This document shows, in pieces, positions 35,301 through 46,000 of a DNA stretch of 64,000 bases. Location: NCBI RefSeq assembly GCF_009389715.1, contig NW_024067734.1:558001-622000 (forward strand), written 5' to 3'. Source of the DNA: Phoenix dactylifera (Eukaryota; Streptophyta; Magnoliopsida; Arecales; Arecaceae). A model generated the notes under the pieces. The model searched no databases, was not told the origin of the DNA, and saw only the letters and a list, made by a program, of their open reading frames with translations. Position numbers and translations under genes: made by a program. Position 1 is the first letter of the stretch. Every line of letters begins with the position of its first letter.

Positions 35301-38300
35301 CTATCAAAAGTTATGTCAAGAAAGGGCTAGTTTTACTTTGATCGCATTAAAAAATCTTCCTACAATTCATCCAAAATTTCATGAAGTATCAGAAGAATCT
35401 TCACTCCTGTAGCTAGATTATTGGCTTCTTCTCTTATTTGTATTTGTTATACTTTTTTCTTTGCAATGGTATTATATAAATTTAGCTGTCCTGGATGCAA
35501 CAACTGCATATTTTTACAACAAATTCTCCTCATAACAAATATTTAACCAAGAGTGTCAATGCTGATACATTCTGTAGGTTTGGATCTTCTTGTTCCTTGA
35601 ACAAAAAAAGGTGCAATACAAATAATGATACTATGCTAAACTGCTCCTAACAATAATTCTCCTTTTGGCAGCCACATCCTTAATAACATCAGAAGGATCG
35701 GAAAATATCTCCCTGGGAAAATGGAGATTCATGTGACATTTTCATAAATAAGAAACTTGGGAAGTTATACTGTAATGTTGTCACTACTCCCTTATTGTCA
35801 AAAAAGTGATGCTCTTCATCAATTATTTAATCTTTATAAAAAAAGGCTTGTTTTGACATGAACAGCACCAACATGTTTATGATCATCAATATTATGAATC
35901 CTCAACTTTGCAATCATATATTCCTTTCATGTTGCTGCCAGATCTCTTAAAATTTCTTTCTCCTACAAAGGCTACAATCAAGGCTGGCAATATTGGGATC
36001 TCAGTTGCAAAATACAACTCTAATACAATACAAAGCATCAGAAATCCTAATTTCCTTATATAAATATGTTCACATCACCATATACCTCAACATGGTTGGT
36101 GCATGTCTGCCTTAATCCAATCCATGCATCAGCAATGATACCACATCATGGAAGGAGAAGATCTTCGAAGGTGAACCTTGGCACAATAGTAAGGTTGCTC
36201 TATTGTGACCTAATTGTCATGGATTTGAAACACGGAAACAAACTTTGTACATGCAAGGGTAAGGTTGTGTACGTCTGACCAACCTCAACCCCTATAATGG
36301 CAAGAGCCTCGTGCATTGGCCCACCCATTTTTTTATGGTAGAAGAAGATTTCCCCAGCACTACATTAACTACATAACAAACTTAATTAAACAATTTCTTC
36401 AAATTTTGGACTGCTTACATGATACTTTTCCGATGCAAATTAATAATCCCTTAAGCATGACGACAAACTTCTTATGCACGAATTTCCAAGTCAATTGAGG
36501 AAAACTATTAGAGAAACTTTCCTCCTCAGTCAAGCCTGCTCCTTTTTCGGGTTCTCAACTAGGCCAATAAGGTTGAACCATCATCCATGTGACCCTAGGC
36601 ATGAACAATATCATATTGGATGCCAATGCCTTATAATTGCTGGATTCACATGAAGGATGGATGAGATATGTAAAGTCTATGTCATGTAAAATGTGTCATT
36701 CCTTTTCAGATGAACTTCCCAAGTTAAATAGAACCCAATCCCCTTATAATACCTACAAGTGTCCTCCAAATTAGCTTTATCAGAAAAAATCAAGCACCTT
36801 TAAATTGCGTGATTTGGGAATTTGGCTACATGATGAAGCACAGTTGCAGGTCTCTATTTACCAGTGTGTCAAAGAAGCACTTACTGACAAGAGTAAGAAT
36901 CCCTATAAAAAATGCTTTTACGACTAAGGTTATGTTTGATTCTTCTTCTCTTGACAACCTGCAGCAAATTTGGGACCTGTAAAGAGGAAAAACAAAAACA
37001 GCACACTATGAAGTTGAGAAGAAAAATTATATATGACCACTTCTTAATGGTTATTGGAAGGAAGATTGCATACCCTCAAGACTGCAGGAATGTAGAAGGA
37101 CCCCTGAGGAGAAGAAACTGTCTGATCATAATATTCTAAAACATCAGCCTGTGAATTGAAACAAGGGATGTTTTTTATAAACTTGTCTCTTTCTTTCTTT
37201 TCTTTCCTATTTTTTTTTCTTTTGATAAAAGGATGTTTAAGAAGATAACCGCATGTAAAACACATAAAGGAAGAAAGATGGAAAGATCTGATTTAGAGGC
37301 AGATTTATATCATTAAAAATTGTTTTTGCTGGTAAGATGTTAAAAGAATTCACCACAGCACAGCTGGACATTGAGCTCAAAGTTGGGCATCATAAAGGTT
37401 CTATCTTCATACTTCAAGCAGCAATATAAACAATGATTACTTGCAAGTCAATCTACCTTCTCCATAAATTCCAGACAGATCGCACGCTTCCAGCAAACAA
37501 CATTGATAGGCCTAGAAAGTAAGATTACAGTTAGATCCAAATGCCAACTAAACATGCACCTTAGCGGCTATCTGTTATCATTTCTAACCAATTAAGTAAT
37601 TGGAAAATACTCTTAACAAATAAATGATCAGCAGTGCAAGGACTTTGGTACAACAATATGAACTTTCGAAACAACCATGTATACTACATGCTGCAAATGA
37701 CAGCTGCTAAAAGATGGTAGGACAATAAATGTAGGTATGATCTGAGAAAAATGAAAAATGTGAAAATAGAAAAAATGAAAACATTGTCACAAGAAAGTGA
37801 AAAAACACTGATAAGCTGTCTAAACGGAGCATGATGTCTCTCACTTACAAGGATCCTGTACATTCCATTTCATATGGGACTTAAGTGGAAGCATATTTTA
37901 ATCATATATTTCTCCTACTTTACAACAAGTTCTAACTGTTTCTGTACTCATAAGATTATTATTTTTTCCGAAGTGAAGGGTTCTGAATTGGAATCAGCAT
38001 TCAGAAATTGGTTCGTATTCTCTAAGCAATCTGCTGCAGTTTCATGAAATTGATTTATCATCACATTCCTTGTTTCTTTAGCTTCCCAGTTAACACTTAA
38101 CAGTGGAAATTATTTGCTGGCAATGCCCATGATCTACCCTCAGATGTTGGTCTTCCTAGATCCGACTCCTCCTGCTTGTGGTACGCCTTTTCTAAAATTA
38201 TTCCACGTTTTCGTGTTACTAATATGACAATAAAGACAATTCTCATTCCAGAAGACCTGTTCTCGGATATGGAATTAATGATCAGGAGGATGAAGCCCAA

Positions 38301-38864
38301 TTTTCTTGCTTGATAAAAATGTAATAAATGACAGAGCAAAAGCAGACCTCAAAAATTACATGACGAAAATGAATCCAAGAATCAGTTAAGAATATGTATA
38401 TGTATATGTTAAGAAATAGAAAGGATGGATCCTATGAACAAGAAGTCAAGAAAAAACAAGAATTGGAAAGTTTTTTCACCTCAGATTCAATACTTTGGCA
38501 AGTTTATTTCTTTTCAAGAATTGGTTACTGACCTATAAGAGATATCTAACACCAATCCTCTGAAATAGGATAGCTCATCCCTCACAAACTCCTCCCCCTC
38601 CTCCTCCTCCTCCTCATCATCATCATCATCACCACCATTCAAACACTTCTCAGCCTTGAAGCTGCTGGACTTCTTATTCCCCAGAGACCAAACCCTGCCA
38701 GGCCTAAGGGACTTCACCCCTCTGCTCCACCTGTGGATCCCAAGAGGCCTCTCAAGTCCCCCACCAACCCTGAACCTGACCGAGTCTCTCAGTTCGCACC
38801 AAAAAGCGGCACTGTCTCCCTTGAAGAGCAGCCTGAGGTTCCCCTGGGCTGTGAACTTGGCCAT
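20376..38864 (-). CDS. HNH-endonuclease-family protein, seven exons over 18.5 kb
   Basis: Exons on the minus strand: 38864-38533, 37511-37457, 37148-37074, 36976-36885, 34541-34460, 20686-20603, 20495-20376; every intron is GT-AG and all phases close, giving 279 residues. The order is leader (about 1-85, basic, possibly organellar), an acidic run [35 protein letters not shown], then VLEYYDQTV and [25 protein letters not shown], and the HNH core. The core has paired CxxC motifs (C184/C187 and C216/C219), catalytic-type D196-H197 ([13 protein letters not shown]), N211 and N220. This matches the conserved plant/cyanobacterial HNH family, whose cellular role I cannot state. Intron 5 (34459-20687) is about 13.8 kb and repeat-filled and splits the HNH core between L212 and V213. 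Nothing in the coding sequence is broken. The start Met is the first in frame in exon 1. Confidence 0.9.
20880..22010. repeat. Tandem segmental duplication, unit 1 (about 1.13 kb)
   Basis: This segment and 22000-24170 are diverged direct copies placed head to tail. Matching landmarks include TAGTAGAACTGATTCTTTT (21014 and 22150), AGATGTTGGAAAG (21181 and 22317), ATATGTAAAGTATTATAATC (21480 and 22799) and AAGATAATGCAATCACTCC (21977 and 24138). Unit 1 is uninterrupted. It lies in intron 5 of the HNH gene. Confidence 0.85.
21505..21715 (+). mobile_element. Candidate tRNA-derived SINE, copy 1
   Basis: The sequence GAGCTTGTAGCTCAGGGCTA resembles a tRNA 5' half with an A-box (TAGCTCAG), and GGTTGGGGGTTAGC about 50 bases on sits where a decayed B-box would be. 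A conserved body follows (GCCTAGGTACC-like words, then a CCTCTATCTTA end and A-rich tail). A second copy exists in the duplicated unit, but it may simply have been duplicated with the segment. Confidence 0.45.
22455..22642. repeat. TACCGTACCG-rich dispersed repeat, copy 1
   Basis: Many words such as TACCGTACC, GGTACG, CATACC and GTATCG, with the ordered landmarks 'GGTACGC + A-run' and 'GTGTGGCACC/GCAGC..GTACA' shared with 23236-23410 and, more weakly, 52455-52640. Absent from the matching place in duplication unit 1, so it is an insertion. Non-coding. Confidence 0.75.
22830..23675 (+). mobile_element. Probable solo LTR
   Basis: A block starting near TGATATGGTGAATATTCG and ending near AATGGCAACA, with a TATA-like CTCTATATAGGAAG at about 23170 and a CTCTCTTTCACTC leader after it. 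It interrupts unit 2 of the duplication exactly where unit 1 is continuous. It has no coding sequence. I could not fix the exact ends or a target-site duplication. It carries a nested TACCG-rich repeat at 23236-23410. Confidence 0.5.
23236..23410. repeat. TACCGTACCG-rich dispersed repeat, copy 2 (nested)
   Basis: Same family as 22455-22642: GTATCGGCCCGTATCG, CCATACCATACCGG, GGTACGCAAAAAATTTTCG and GTGCTAGTGTGGCAGCGGTA. It lies inside the LTR-like block. Confidence 0.75.
23671..23872 (+). mobile_element. Candidate tRNA-derived SINE, copy 2
   Basis: Diverged copy of 21505-21715, with the A-box-like TAGCTCAG, GAGGTTGGGGGTCTGAAAC where a B-box belongs, and an A-rich end near 23870. Located in unit 2 of the duplication, next to the LTR-like insertion. 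Confidence 0.45.
24162..25938 (+). mobile_element. 5' LTR of a SIRE/Maximus-like Copia element
   Basis: Starts TGTGATCTTGGGATC and ends TTATCTTGGGCAACA, two bases before a primer-binding site. Length is about 1.8 kb. About 24640-25150 is an array of GAGTCGACCCCA-type sub-repeats. Late parts contain 'CACCCCCCTCTCTTGGG', a typical end for this lineage. The exact start could be 24162 or 24164. Confidence 0.75.
24640..25150 (+). repeat. GAGTCGACCCCA array within the LTR
   Basis: More than a dozen variants of GAGTCGACCCCA spaced by about 20-30 bases. A higher-order unit of roughly 115-120 bp is visible, marked by 'CTCTGGAATTCTCTGTCAGA'-like spacers at about 24770, 24890 and 25005. Open frames on both strands here are repeat artefacts. 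Confidence 0.85.
25941..25952 (+). other. Primer-binding site (tRNA-iMet type)
   Basis: TGGTATCAGAGC, exact complement of the initiator methionine tRNA 3' region, two bases after the LTR end and just before the gag region. Confidence 0.9.
25960..27629 (+). pseudogene. Copia gag, interrupted by stops
   Basis: In a single frame with several in-frame stops (for example after 26321, near 26508 and 26561, and at 26958) the sequence gives a Copia gag: [17 protein letters not shown] at the N-terminus, a central region with [11 protein letters not shown], then an acidic/lysine-rich segment, a first zinc knuckle [15 protein letters not shown] (glycine-tyrosine where glycine-histidine is usual), a long coiled coil (about 27040-27350, KN/IL-rich heptads) and a second knuckle [14 protein letters not shown] (CCHC intact). 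Two knuckles separated by a coiled coil are typical of SIRE/Maximus-lineage gag. Inactive. Confidence 0.85.
27636..27945 (+). pseudogene. Copia protease fragment, truncated
   Basis: Contains [14 protein letters not shown], the aspartic-protease active-site region of plant Copia elements (DSGCSRH), followed by [17 protein letters not shown] and [15 protein letters not shown] stop follows GKGKI. Similarity to Copia protease ends near 27945, where sequence of an oppositely oriented Copia element begins. Integrase, RT, RNase H and 3' LTR of this element are absent. Confidence 0.85.
27948..28860 (-). pseudogene. Copia integrase and pre-integrase fragment (reverse strand)
   Basis: On the minus strand: the gag-pre-integrase motif [20 protein letters not shown] near 28640-28590, an interrupted integrase core, and [20 protein letters not shown] near 28190-28120 followed by [15 protein letters not shown], the conserved C-terminal side of Copia integrase. 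The element is cut off at about 27948. The RT and RNase H parts are missing. Stops and frameshifts interrupt the reading frame. Confidence 0.85.
28915..29500 (-). pseudogene. Copia gag (UBN2-type), reverse strand
   Basis: A long open stretch from 29476 to 28919 encodes the classic plant Copia gag middle region: [60 protein letters not shown], ending in a lysine/arginine-rich tail. The region with the zinc knuckle (about 29000-28920) has lost its CCHC pattern. The true start would be further right but is disrupted. Part of the same reversed element as 27948-28860. Confidence 0.88.
29500..31153 (-). mobile_element. Untranslated leader and decayed gag start of the reversed Copia element
   Basis: Lies between gag and the primer-binding site. 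It contains an array of imperfect palindromic units at about 30500-30720 and a GAGTCGA-type module at about 30776-30865 that also occurs in the LTR at 24640-25150. No other gene seen. Confidence 0.6.
30500..30720. repeat. Tandem TTACATCTTATGTAA-type units
   Basis: About six imperfect units built round the palindrome-like core TTACATCTTATGTAAATGACA (variants CACATCTTAAGTGAA, ACATCTCATGTAAAT and ACATCTCATGCATAT), with TTGTTTAGG spacers. Each core can form a short hairpin. Confidence 0.8.
31154..31170 (-). other. Primer-binding site of the reversed Copia element
   Basis: On the minus strand TGGTATCAGAGCCGCGG, a perfect initiator-tRNA-type site, one base downstream of the LTR end. Confidence 0.9.
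31172..33318 (-). mobile_element. 5' LTR (about 2.1 kb) of the reversed Copia element
   Basis: On the minus strand it runs from TGTTAGAAGTCTGCCC to GGTAACCCGACA, with TGT...ACA ends, and directly abuts the primer-binding site. The long LTR, with many GTCCTAATCCAATTAGGACT-type internal repeats (about 31970-32240), resembles Tork/Angela-lineage elements; lineage is inferred. Short open frames inside (for example 31514-31795 +) are not genes. Confidence 0.8.
33319..34459. other. HNH gene intron 5, left-over unique sequence
   Basis: Intronic sequence between the reversed Copia LTR and exon 5 of the HNH gene. Nothing recognised apart from purine-rich stretches about 33370-33500. Confidence 0.5.
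34542..36884. other. HNH gene intron 4
   Basis: About 2.3 kb of AT-rich intron with no recognisable element or gene. Open frames at 36066-36278 and 36316-36498 (+) have no domain. Confidence 0.5.
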
Positions 38865-41194
38865 GGGGTCTTCTCTCTCACTTCCTGGTGGCTTGAACCA
38901 AGTAAATATTAAGATCTTTTTCCTTTATCCTACGGGCTAAGTTCTTATTTGGGAAGGAGTCTGGCTTCTGGGGCTTCCAAGGGGTTGTCTGTGGGAGACT
39001 GCTTGAGGTTGAGTGTTAGACTTGATGGAGGCTTTCCTCTGGAGCGTGGGAATTGCTGAGGCTTTGCAGCCACATGTTCATCGGGCACAAGGAATATCTC
39101 CCTCCAAGACTCCCCTCCGTCCCTCCGTCTCGCGCTCGTGTTGCTACTCGGCAATTCTGAAAAGAGCATTTCGGTTTCTTCGGTGAAGCTGAAATGGGGC
39201 CCATTCGGCAAAATTCAGCAAATGTATGACACATGCTTTAATCTTGAAAGGAAAGGTTTGGGTGATATGCCACAAATAACGCAGCTCCAATATAAACCAA
39301 CCTCCAATTCTCCCTTGGAGTGGGGTTGTATACGGAATGGATATAATCTCTTTAAAAACTATGCGGATGAATGAAGAATTTTGGAATGCTTTTAGATATA
39401 AACAAAGCACGGTCCAATGGTCGACATCATAAAAAAAATCGATCATTCTTTCCGCGAAAGATTCAGCTCGGATCCTTCTCCCTTTCTCAATTTAGCTAGG
39501 AAAAATTCTAGAGATAGACAAACCCTATATCTAACTACCCTTCTCGAGGAAGAGTAGTACAACCTCCACTTAATGGCCCTCCCCCTATTTTTTTAGCCTG
39601 AAACCTAAGTCATGCACATTATGCATTGTTTTCTAGGCACCAAATTTTAGGGTTGCACATCAATGACCACCGCATCAAATCGGTGCTAGGAAATGATGAC
39701 TCCAGTAGTGATGGAGGGATTTGAATATAATATGTTTAGATGCTGTTTCATATCACTTTCATTTTTTATTTTTCAAAAATAAAATAAAAATTATGTCTTT
39801 ATTTATCTAAATTTTTAAAAATATAAGCATGTTTGATATAGTTAATTACTTTTAAAAATACAAGCATGACAATAGTGGCAAAGGTGATGGTAGAAGCAAC
39901 GAAAATAGTGGAGGTACTGTTGGTGTTAGTAGCAAAGGTGGTAGTATTATGGAGGAGGTGGTGACAGCAATGTTAAGGGGGATGCATCGACAATGTGGAG
40001 AAGGCAATGATGAGATGTCAATGGTGGTGCGGTGGAACTGATGGCAACAATAGTGCTAACATGGATGCAGGTTTTGTGGTGGAGCTATGGAGGTGATAAT
40101 GATTATAGCGATGATATGATAGTAGTGACAATGGTAGTGGCAGGATACTGACAGTATAGCAGAGATAGCGATGATGATAGTGGTGGTGCGGTTAAGGTTC
40201 GAAGGTGGTGGAGGTAGTGATAGTGATAGTGGAGATAGCGATGATGATAGCCATGTCTCTCTCTCTCTCTATGTGTGTGTGTGTATGTTGCATGAGAACC
40301 GAGCCGATGCTTCTCCTCCTCCTTTCTTCCCTCTTATGAGAAACCTAACCCCCACGCTCCCTCGCACTTCTCCCTCATGTGTGAGAAGCCCAACAACACT
40401 CCTCTTCTCTTTCTTTCTCCCATGCATATACCAATCCCGATTTCTTGTAAGTTTTCCCAATAATTTCCTTTCGTTTCATCGTTCACTCCATTTTCTTCTA
40501 ACATTGAAACAATTATCTATGTATATAATATCTTGTTTTAAGAAGAAGTTTGTATAAAATAAATTCTACAAAAATTAGTTTCCAGCTAAACAAAATCTGC
40601 TTTGAATTTATGCAAAGTAATTTTCTGTATATTATTTCTGGTTTTCAAATATCTACATATTAGATTTCTATAATGAATATTTGTAACTTAATTTTCTGTA
40701 AACTAACAATTCTACAAATTAATTTCTATACGCTAAGGTAGCAACAAAGTGACTATTGATTATTGCATTGGGGTGTGTGTGTGTGTGTATAGAACTAAAT
40801 TTCTGCACACTGAAAATTCTGCCATTTTACTTCTATACAATAAATTACAAGAAGTAAAATTCTAATCATTAAATTTCTGTACATATTATATTTCAATGAC
40901 TAAAATTTTATATATTAAAATTTTGAATGTATTGTATTTTAATATGTTAAATTCTGTATATTAGATTTCAGGGGTCAACTAAATTTCATTTTTGGATTTT
41001 CATATATAATATGTTAGCTATTAAAAAGAAAAAAGTATAATTTATACCTGAAATTCAAAAATATAAACTAGATGGCTAGGATCTAATATGGTACATTCTA
41101 TGCCATACTATTTTTGTCTAATATATAGAAATTGATTTTTCAAGCTATACTATTATAGTTGATCAATTCTATGTAGGCCTAAGGATCTTATTGG
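38865..41194. other. HNH gene upstream region and intergenic
   Basis: Immediately right of the HNH start codon are a probable 5' UTR and promoter; I see no certain TATA box. About 39840-40250 is rich in GGTGGT/GATGATAGTG-type imperfect trinucleotide repeats and 40258-40285 in CT and GT dinucleotides, which create an open frame at 40171-40557 that I do not regard as a gene. About 40560-41160 is AT-rich. Confidence 0.45.
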
Positions 41195-42591
41195 TATAAC
41201 GTCGAGATCACGAATCAGAATCGCAGCAACCACTGCATATTCATAAGGAACTATCCCTACAAGTATGTAAGGTATCTCATCACGATATCATAAAGCAAAC
41301 AGCGAAATAAATTTAAATAACCAAAATTCAAACTTTAATTTAAATAATTAGAGCCAAATTTTAATGTCTCACAAAACTAACAATATTCAAGAAAATATTA
41401 TATCAAACTCTAGTCAAATCTTGATCTAAATTTAAAAATGTCAAATTTTGTCTCTAGTCGCTCTCCCAATTATAACCTTGTGCCATCTTAGTGCTCCGAA
41501 CTTATAAAAACATTATGATATGAAATAATGAGTTTGACAACCTAGTAAATAATGAAATCCTAACTAGATAATTCATGTAATAACATAAGATACAATAGTA
41601 AAACATAAGTTACTACGAATCAGTGTAAAGATATAACCAATTTCATTTCAAAACACAAATCCATTAAAATCCATATATTTCAAATATTCATATATGCAAC
41701 CATAAATCTAATTCGAAACAAAACATATTTAACTCAACAACTTTAATTATGGCTATACTTATACCCTATGGCTAGGTCCAAAACAGAACTGCACTTATAC
41801 TTGTAGAATGGGCTAGAATACCATACTTATATCCTATAGAGTGGGCCAAAATACCATATTTATACTCTGTGGCAGGGTCAGAAGCAGAATCAATATACTT
41901 AATAATAGTAAGAGTGCCGATGCATAACCTCCAATTGGCAGAGTCCAGTATATAATCAGGCTGAGAGTTTAAATCTAATATATACATCATAATCCAATCA
42001 AAATATGCATATATGATGTAAGATCAATAAATAATATGACAACAATCCAAAAAATATTACTCTAAATTATATATCTATTTTCCATTCAAAACATAATATC
42101 ATAAAATTGATAAATCACATATAAGTCAATTAACAATTTATTTATTATAAAAATAATATTATATAAATAAAAATATAGAAAAGGCAGATCATTACTTATC
42201 TTGAAGCAAAACCAAACTACAGATCCAAATAATTTTGAAAATCTCTCTTAGAATCTAAGACTTCGGCGAGCGCTCAACTAAAATTTTCGATAAGCACCAT
42301 GAGTCAAGATCATTGAAAGTCAAGAAAAGAAGGAGAAGGAACCAATGGTGGTCTAGCGATAGTGATCGACAAAATCTATTAGTGAGGTTAAAAGGAGTGT
42401 GGAGATCTTTAAATAACTGATGGAGACTAGATTTTCTAGCTTCTGTAGAAAAACAGGATAGAGGAGGAGTTCGTCTCCTATTCTAAGTTGAATAGGAATC
42501 TATCATTTTTTCGTCTCCTACTCCAACTCTTATATCTAGGTCGATCAAGTGGATTAGGCCCAGTTTGTTATTAGCTAGGTTGGGTGTTATA
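41195..42591 (-). mobile_element. 3' LTR of a Ty3/Gypsy (Tekay/Del-like) element
   Basis: On the minus strand it begins TATAACACCCAACC and ends GACGTTATA. These are inverted termini matching the TGTAAC...GTTACA ends of plant chromoviral LTRs with one transition at each end. Just upstream on the minus strand lies a polypurine tract (AAGGGGGGAGAA, 42603-42592), preceded by a segment reading like the 'RGRNF' tail of chromovirus polyproteins. Length about 1.4 kb. I do not see the matching 5' LTR in the window. Confidence 0.7.
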
Positions 42592-42604
42592 TTCTCCCCC
42601 CTTA

Positions 42605-44900
42605 AAAAATTTCATCCTTAAAATTTCTTACCAAAGTCTTCCAAATTTAAGCGTATTTACCTCTAGCAACCTTCTAATTTTCATATAGTACTTGCATGTC
42701 GATTTGCTTTTTGAACATGGACAATAGAATTCTCTTCTTCATATTAATGAATTTAACATAAACATCTTCAAATATCTTAACTCCCGAAGCCATTTGTGCC
42801 AACTCATTAGCTTCTTGGTTCTTGCTTTAGGCAATAAACTTCAGTATCACCTTATTGAGACCTTTGATAAACATCATAGCCATCTTATATTATCACATAC
42901 GTACTTTACTGCAACAATTATACTCACTGCAATAATTATACTCCCTGCAAAGTTGTTTAATCATCATTTGAAAGTCACCATCAACTTCAATTATTACCAT
43001 GCTTAGTATTAGGTCTAGACCATTATTAGTGCCTCATATTTGGCCTAATTATTAGAGCAGAGAAATCCAGCTAGAAAGAGAAATTTGTCCTTACTAGAGA
43101 AAGTTGGCCTAATGATGATTCCTATTCCAATCTCTACATGTTGCATCGCTACACACGGGTAATCAGCTAGGAAATTGGCAAGGGTCTGACCCTTTATAGC
43201 CCTTTAAGGAATATATACAGAGTAAGCTCAAACAAAGTGGTCTAATTCTCGATTCTTCTATGTATGACCGGCCTAGTTAACATGTACTTGGTCACATAAA
43301 AGGTGCAAATTATATGAACAAGAATAGGAAGCTCGTAATACCTCAGCTCTATACAAGTACAATATAAGGCTAGACAAAGCTTCTCCAGCAGCATATGTCA
43401 TTGTTCGGTCTCTGTCAATGTCTTGCTCAAGTAGTACACGACCTGTTCATGTCCAGTTTTATTTCTTGATCCAATAGGCTCTCGATAAAATTTTTGGATC
43501 TGGGACTTTAACAAGACTCTCATTCTTGGTAGAACTAAGACAGGAGGACTGGCAATATAAGTTTTGATCTCCTCAAAGGTGCATTGATGTTCATTGGTCC
43601 ACATGAATTCATCCTCAACTCAAAGCTTCAGTAGGGGTAGAAAGGACCGAATCTCTCCCACATAATTGGATATAGACCTCCATAGGAAGTTTATCTATCC
43701 AAGTAGCTTTTGCAGCTGCTTCTTGTTGCATGGTGATTGAGCCTGGATGATTGCCCTTGCCTTGTTCTTTTCCACTTCCATTCCTCTCTAGTGCATCAAG
43801 AATCCTAAGAAATTACCTATAATGACTCCAAAGGCACATTTCAATAGATTCATCTTCAGCTGGTTAGATCTTATACTTTGAAATGACTTCTCTAGGCACA
43901 CCAAATGCTTGGATATGCTTTGTGAAAGATTACGTTGATCATTCTCTGATAAGTGGCTCCTGTATTTTTCAAGATGAATGGCTTACCACCCATTCAAAAT
44001 TATAATCAATTTTGGATACTGGAAAGTAGTTTTGTGTACATCCTCCTTGGCTATAAAAATTTGGTTGCATCCCAAGTGGCCATCCATAAATGCAAGACTT
44101 TATCTTAGCTTGCAACATAGATTAACATATCTTCAATTGACATAGCATATTTATCATTCAGGATGGTCTTATTCAAATTTGGAAAGTCGATGCACAGTTA
44201 TAGCTTTCCATTCTTTTTGATGTTTGGTATGATATTCACCAACCATTCAGTATTGTCGACCATTCTTATGAAGTCAACCATAAATTAATCTTTCAACTTT
44301 TTTGACTTTTAGAGTCACTTCAACTGACATTCTCCTCTTGGGCTATTTATATGGCTTGAACCCTTTCTTGATTGATAGTTTACACTCGACTAGCTTTTGG
44401 TTCAGGTCTAACAGCTTCATGTAGTTCCATGCAAAATAATCTTGGTACCTTTTGAGCAAGTATACCATATTCTCCTTATCCTCTAGATTTAGTAGCCCAT
44501 AGATGAATGTTTGTCATTGTTGAGAGTCAGTGCTCAAATTAACTTCTACTAAGGGATCTTGGATCTCAGCCTTAGCATCTTCTAGTTTAGATGGAGCACG
44601 ACCACATTCTTCCAACTAGATCTTATTAGATCTTCCTCATGTATATATTCGGCCATGCAAGCTGAAGTCAAGCTCCGCTCCAACTCCACATAGGCTACTA
44701 TCCTCAGAAGGGTTTATTTTATGGTCTAGACCTCTTTCGATGTTCCAGCCATCGGTCTTTTCTTCAACATACAACTATTCCATGCCCATCGGCTGTGGCA
44801 TATTCAATATGTACACCAAACCTAAAAAGATAGTCTTAATTATAGTCGAGGTTGTAAGGTTTGTCAGGCTCTCATATTTTTCCTAAAAAATAGATGGGGC
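42605..44900 (-). pseudogene. Gypsy RT/RNase H remnants (Tat/Ogre-like)
   Basis: On the minus strand, 43604-43398 gives WTNEHQCTFEEIKTYIASPP, the RT/RNase H connection of plant Gypsy elements, followed by VVYYLSKTLTETE. Further on, about 43120-43010, a second RNase-H-like stretch (SSKDKFLFLAGF.CSNN*AKYEALI) suggests the additional RNase H typical of Tat-lineage elements. Upstream (43700-44700 on +) RT-like words are visible only in broken frames. Heavily decayed. Confidence 0.65.
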
Positions 44901-46000
44901 TCAGGTTAGGATCATACAATTATGCTTCGACCATGTTGGCATTCATCAGGAAGGGCTTGTTATTTGCAATGACAATCTCCACGTTGTCCTCATCATCCTT
45001 GGCATCTAGATTCCACAAAAATAGCAGTTGATGTAGAGAAGATCGGATGCAGTAATTGGCATGAACCTAATCCCTTCCTAGAAATGTGTTGTATGTGAAG
45101 TCTACTTTAATCACAAAAACAGTCATCGAGACTCTGAATTCCACGTAGAGGTAGACTGGCAGCACCCCTTTTGCTTTGCAGGAGTCACCTATAAAATTGG
45201 CGACCACTACATCTGCTATCAACAAATCATCTTCACCTTTGCCAAGCTTCCTCATGACTAAAGCTGGCATGACATCGATAGCTGCTCCATTATATATGAG
45301 TACTTATCTTGTCGGCATGCCAAACATTTGGACATCAATGAACAAGGGCATCACATACTTACCCATCCTCCTTGTAGATCTCGAAAACATTCTTGGTGGC
45401 CTTGGAATTCTAATCATTAGCGTTGATCTTCTAATTCATCAAATGGAGGCCATTCTCTTCTTCGGCCTCCAAGTTGGCCAGGATCTCCAAGTATTCTCCT
45501 TACTCGACATCATCCTCCATGCTCATCGGTTGACCAGCCTTTGCTTGAAAGATGAAATGCAGAGTAAACACCATGTTCACCTCTACTTTGTCTAGCATGA
45601 GCCAAATTGAATCATGGTATTGATGCCCATTTTGTAAACTTTCGTGAATGACAACCTTCATGCCTGGGGGAGCAGTAACGTATGTTTCATCCCCAAGATG
45701 TTGGCTTTCCTCCTTGTTCACCTACACTTTCCCCTCCACATACTTTCTCTCCAACATCCTCAGCCTCTACCATCATCTTTTTTGCATCTTGGTCATGTAT
45801 TAGGTGTGGTAGTAGTAATAGGGGAAGTAGTACTTCGACTAAACTTTATACCACGGACCAGAAGGAGTGACTAGTAGTTTGTTGGTTCTTAACCTCTGGG
45901 CAACCCTTGGTGGTTGCTATCCCTGGCTGACAATTGTCGTTCCCACAGGTTCTACAAGCTCAGAGCTTTTTGATTGGTCTATTCGAGGGTCGTTAGCCTT
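44900..46000 (-). pseudogene. Gypsy protease-region remnant
   Basis: The minus-strand stretch 45270-45067 reads MPALVMRKLGKGEDDLLIAD then VVVANFIGDSCKAKGVLPVYLYVE and ends KVDFTYNTFLGRD, resembling the retropepsin-to-RT linker of Tat-type Gypsy elements ('...NAILGRP' motif replaced by NTFLGRD). Further upstream 45721-45500 is an uncharacterised part of the same polyprotein. No intact frame. Confidence 0.6.

Noticed and set aside
40171..40557. 128-codon open frame (+)
   Set aside because: Starts in GGTGGT/GATGAT trinucleotide repeats and CT/GT runs; no domain or splice context.
45176..45595. 139-codon open frame (+) and similar + frames to 48030
   Set aside because: Antisense to the Gypsy remnant, which reads on the minus strand with recognisable motifs.
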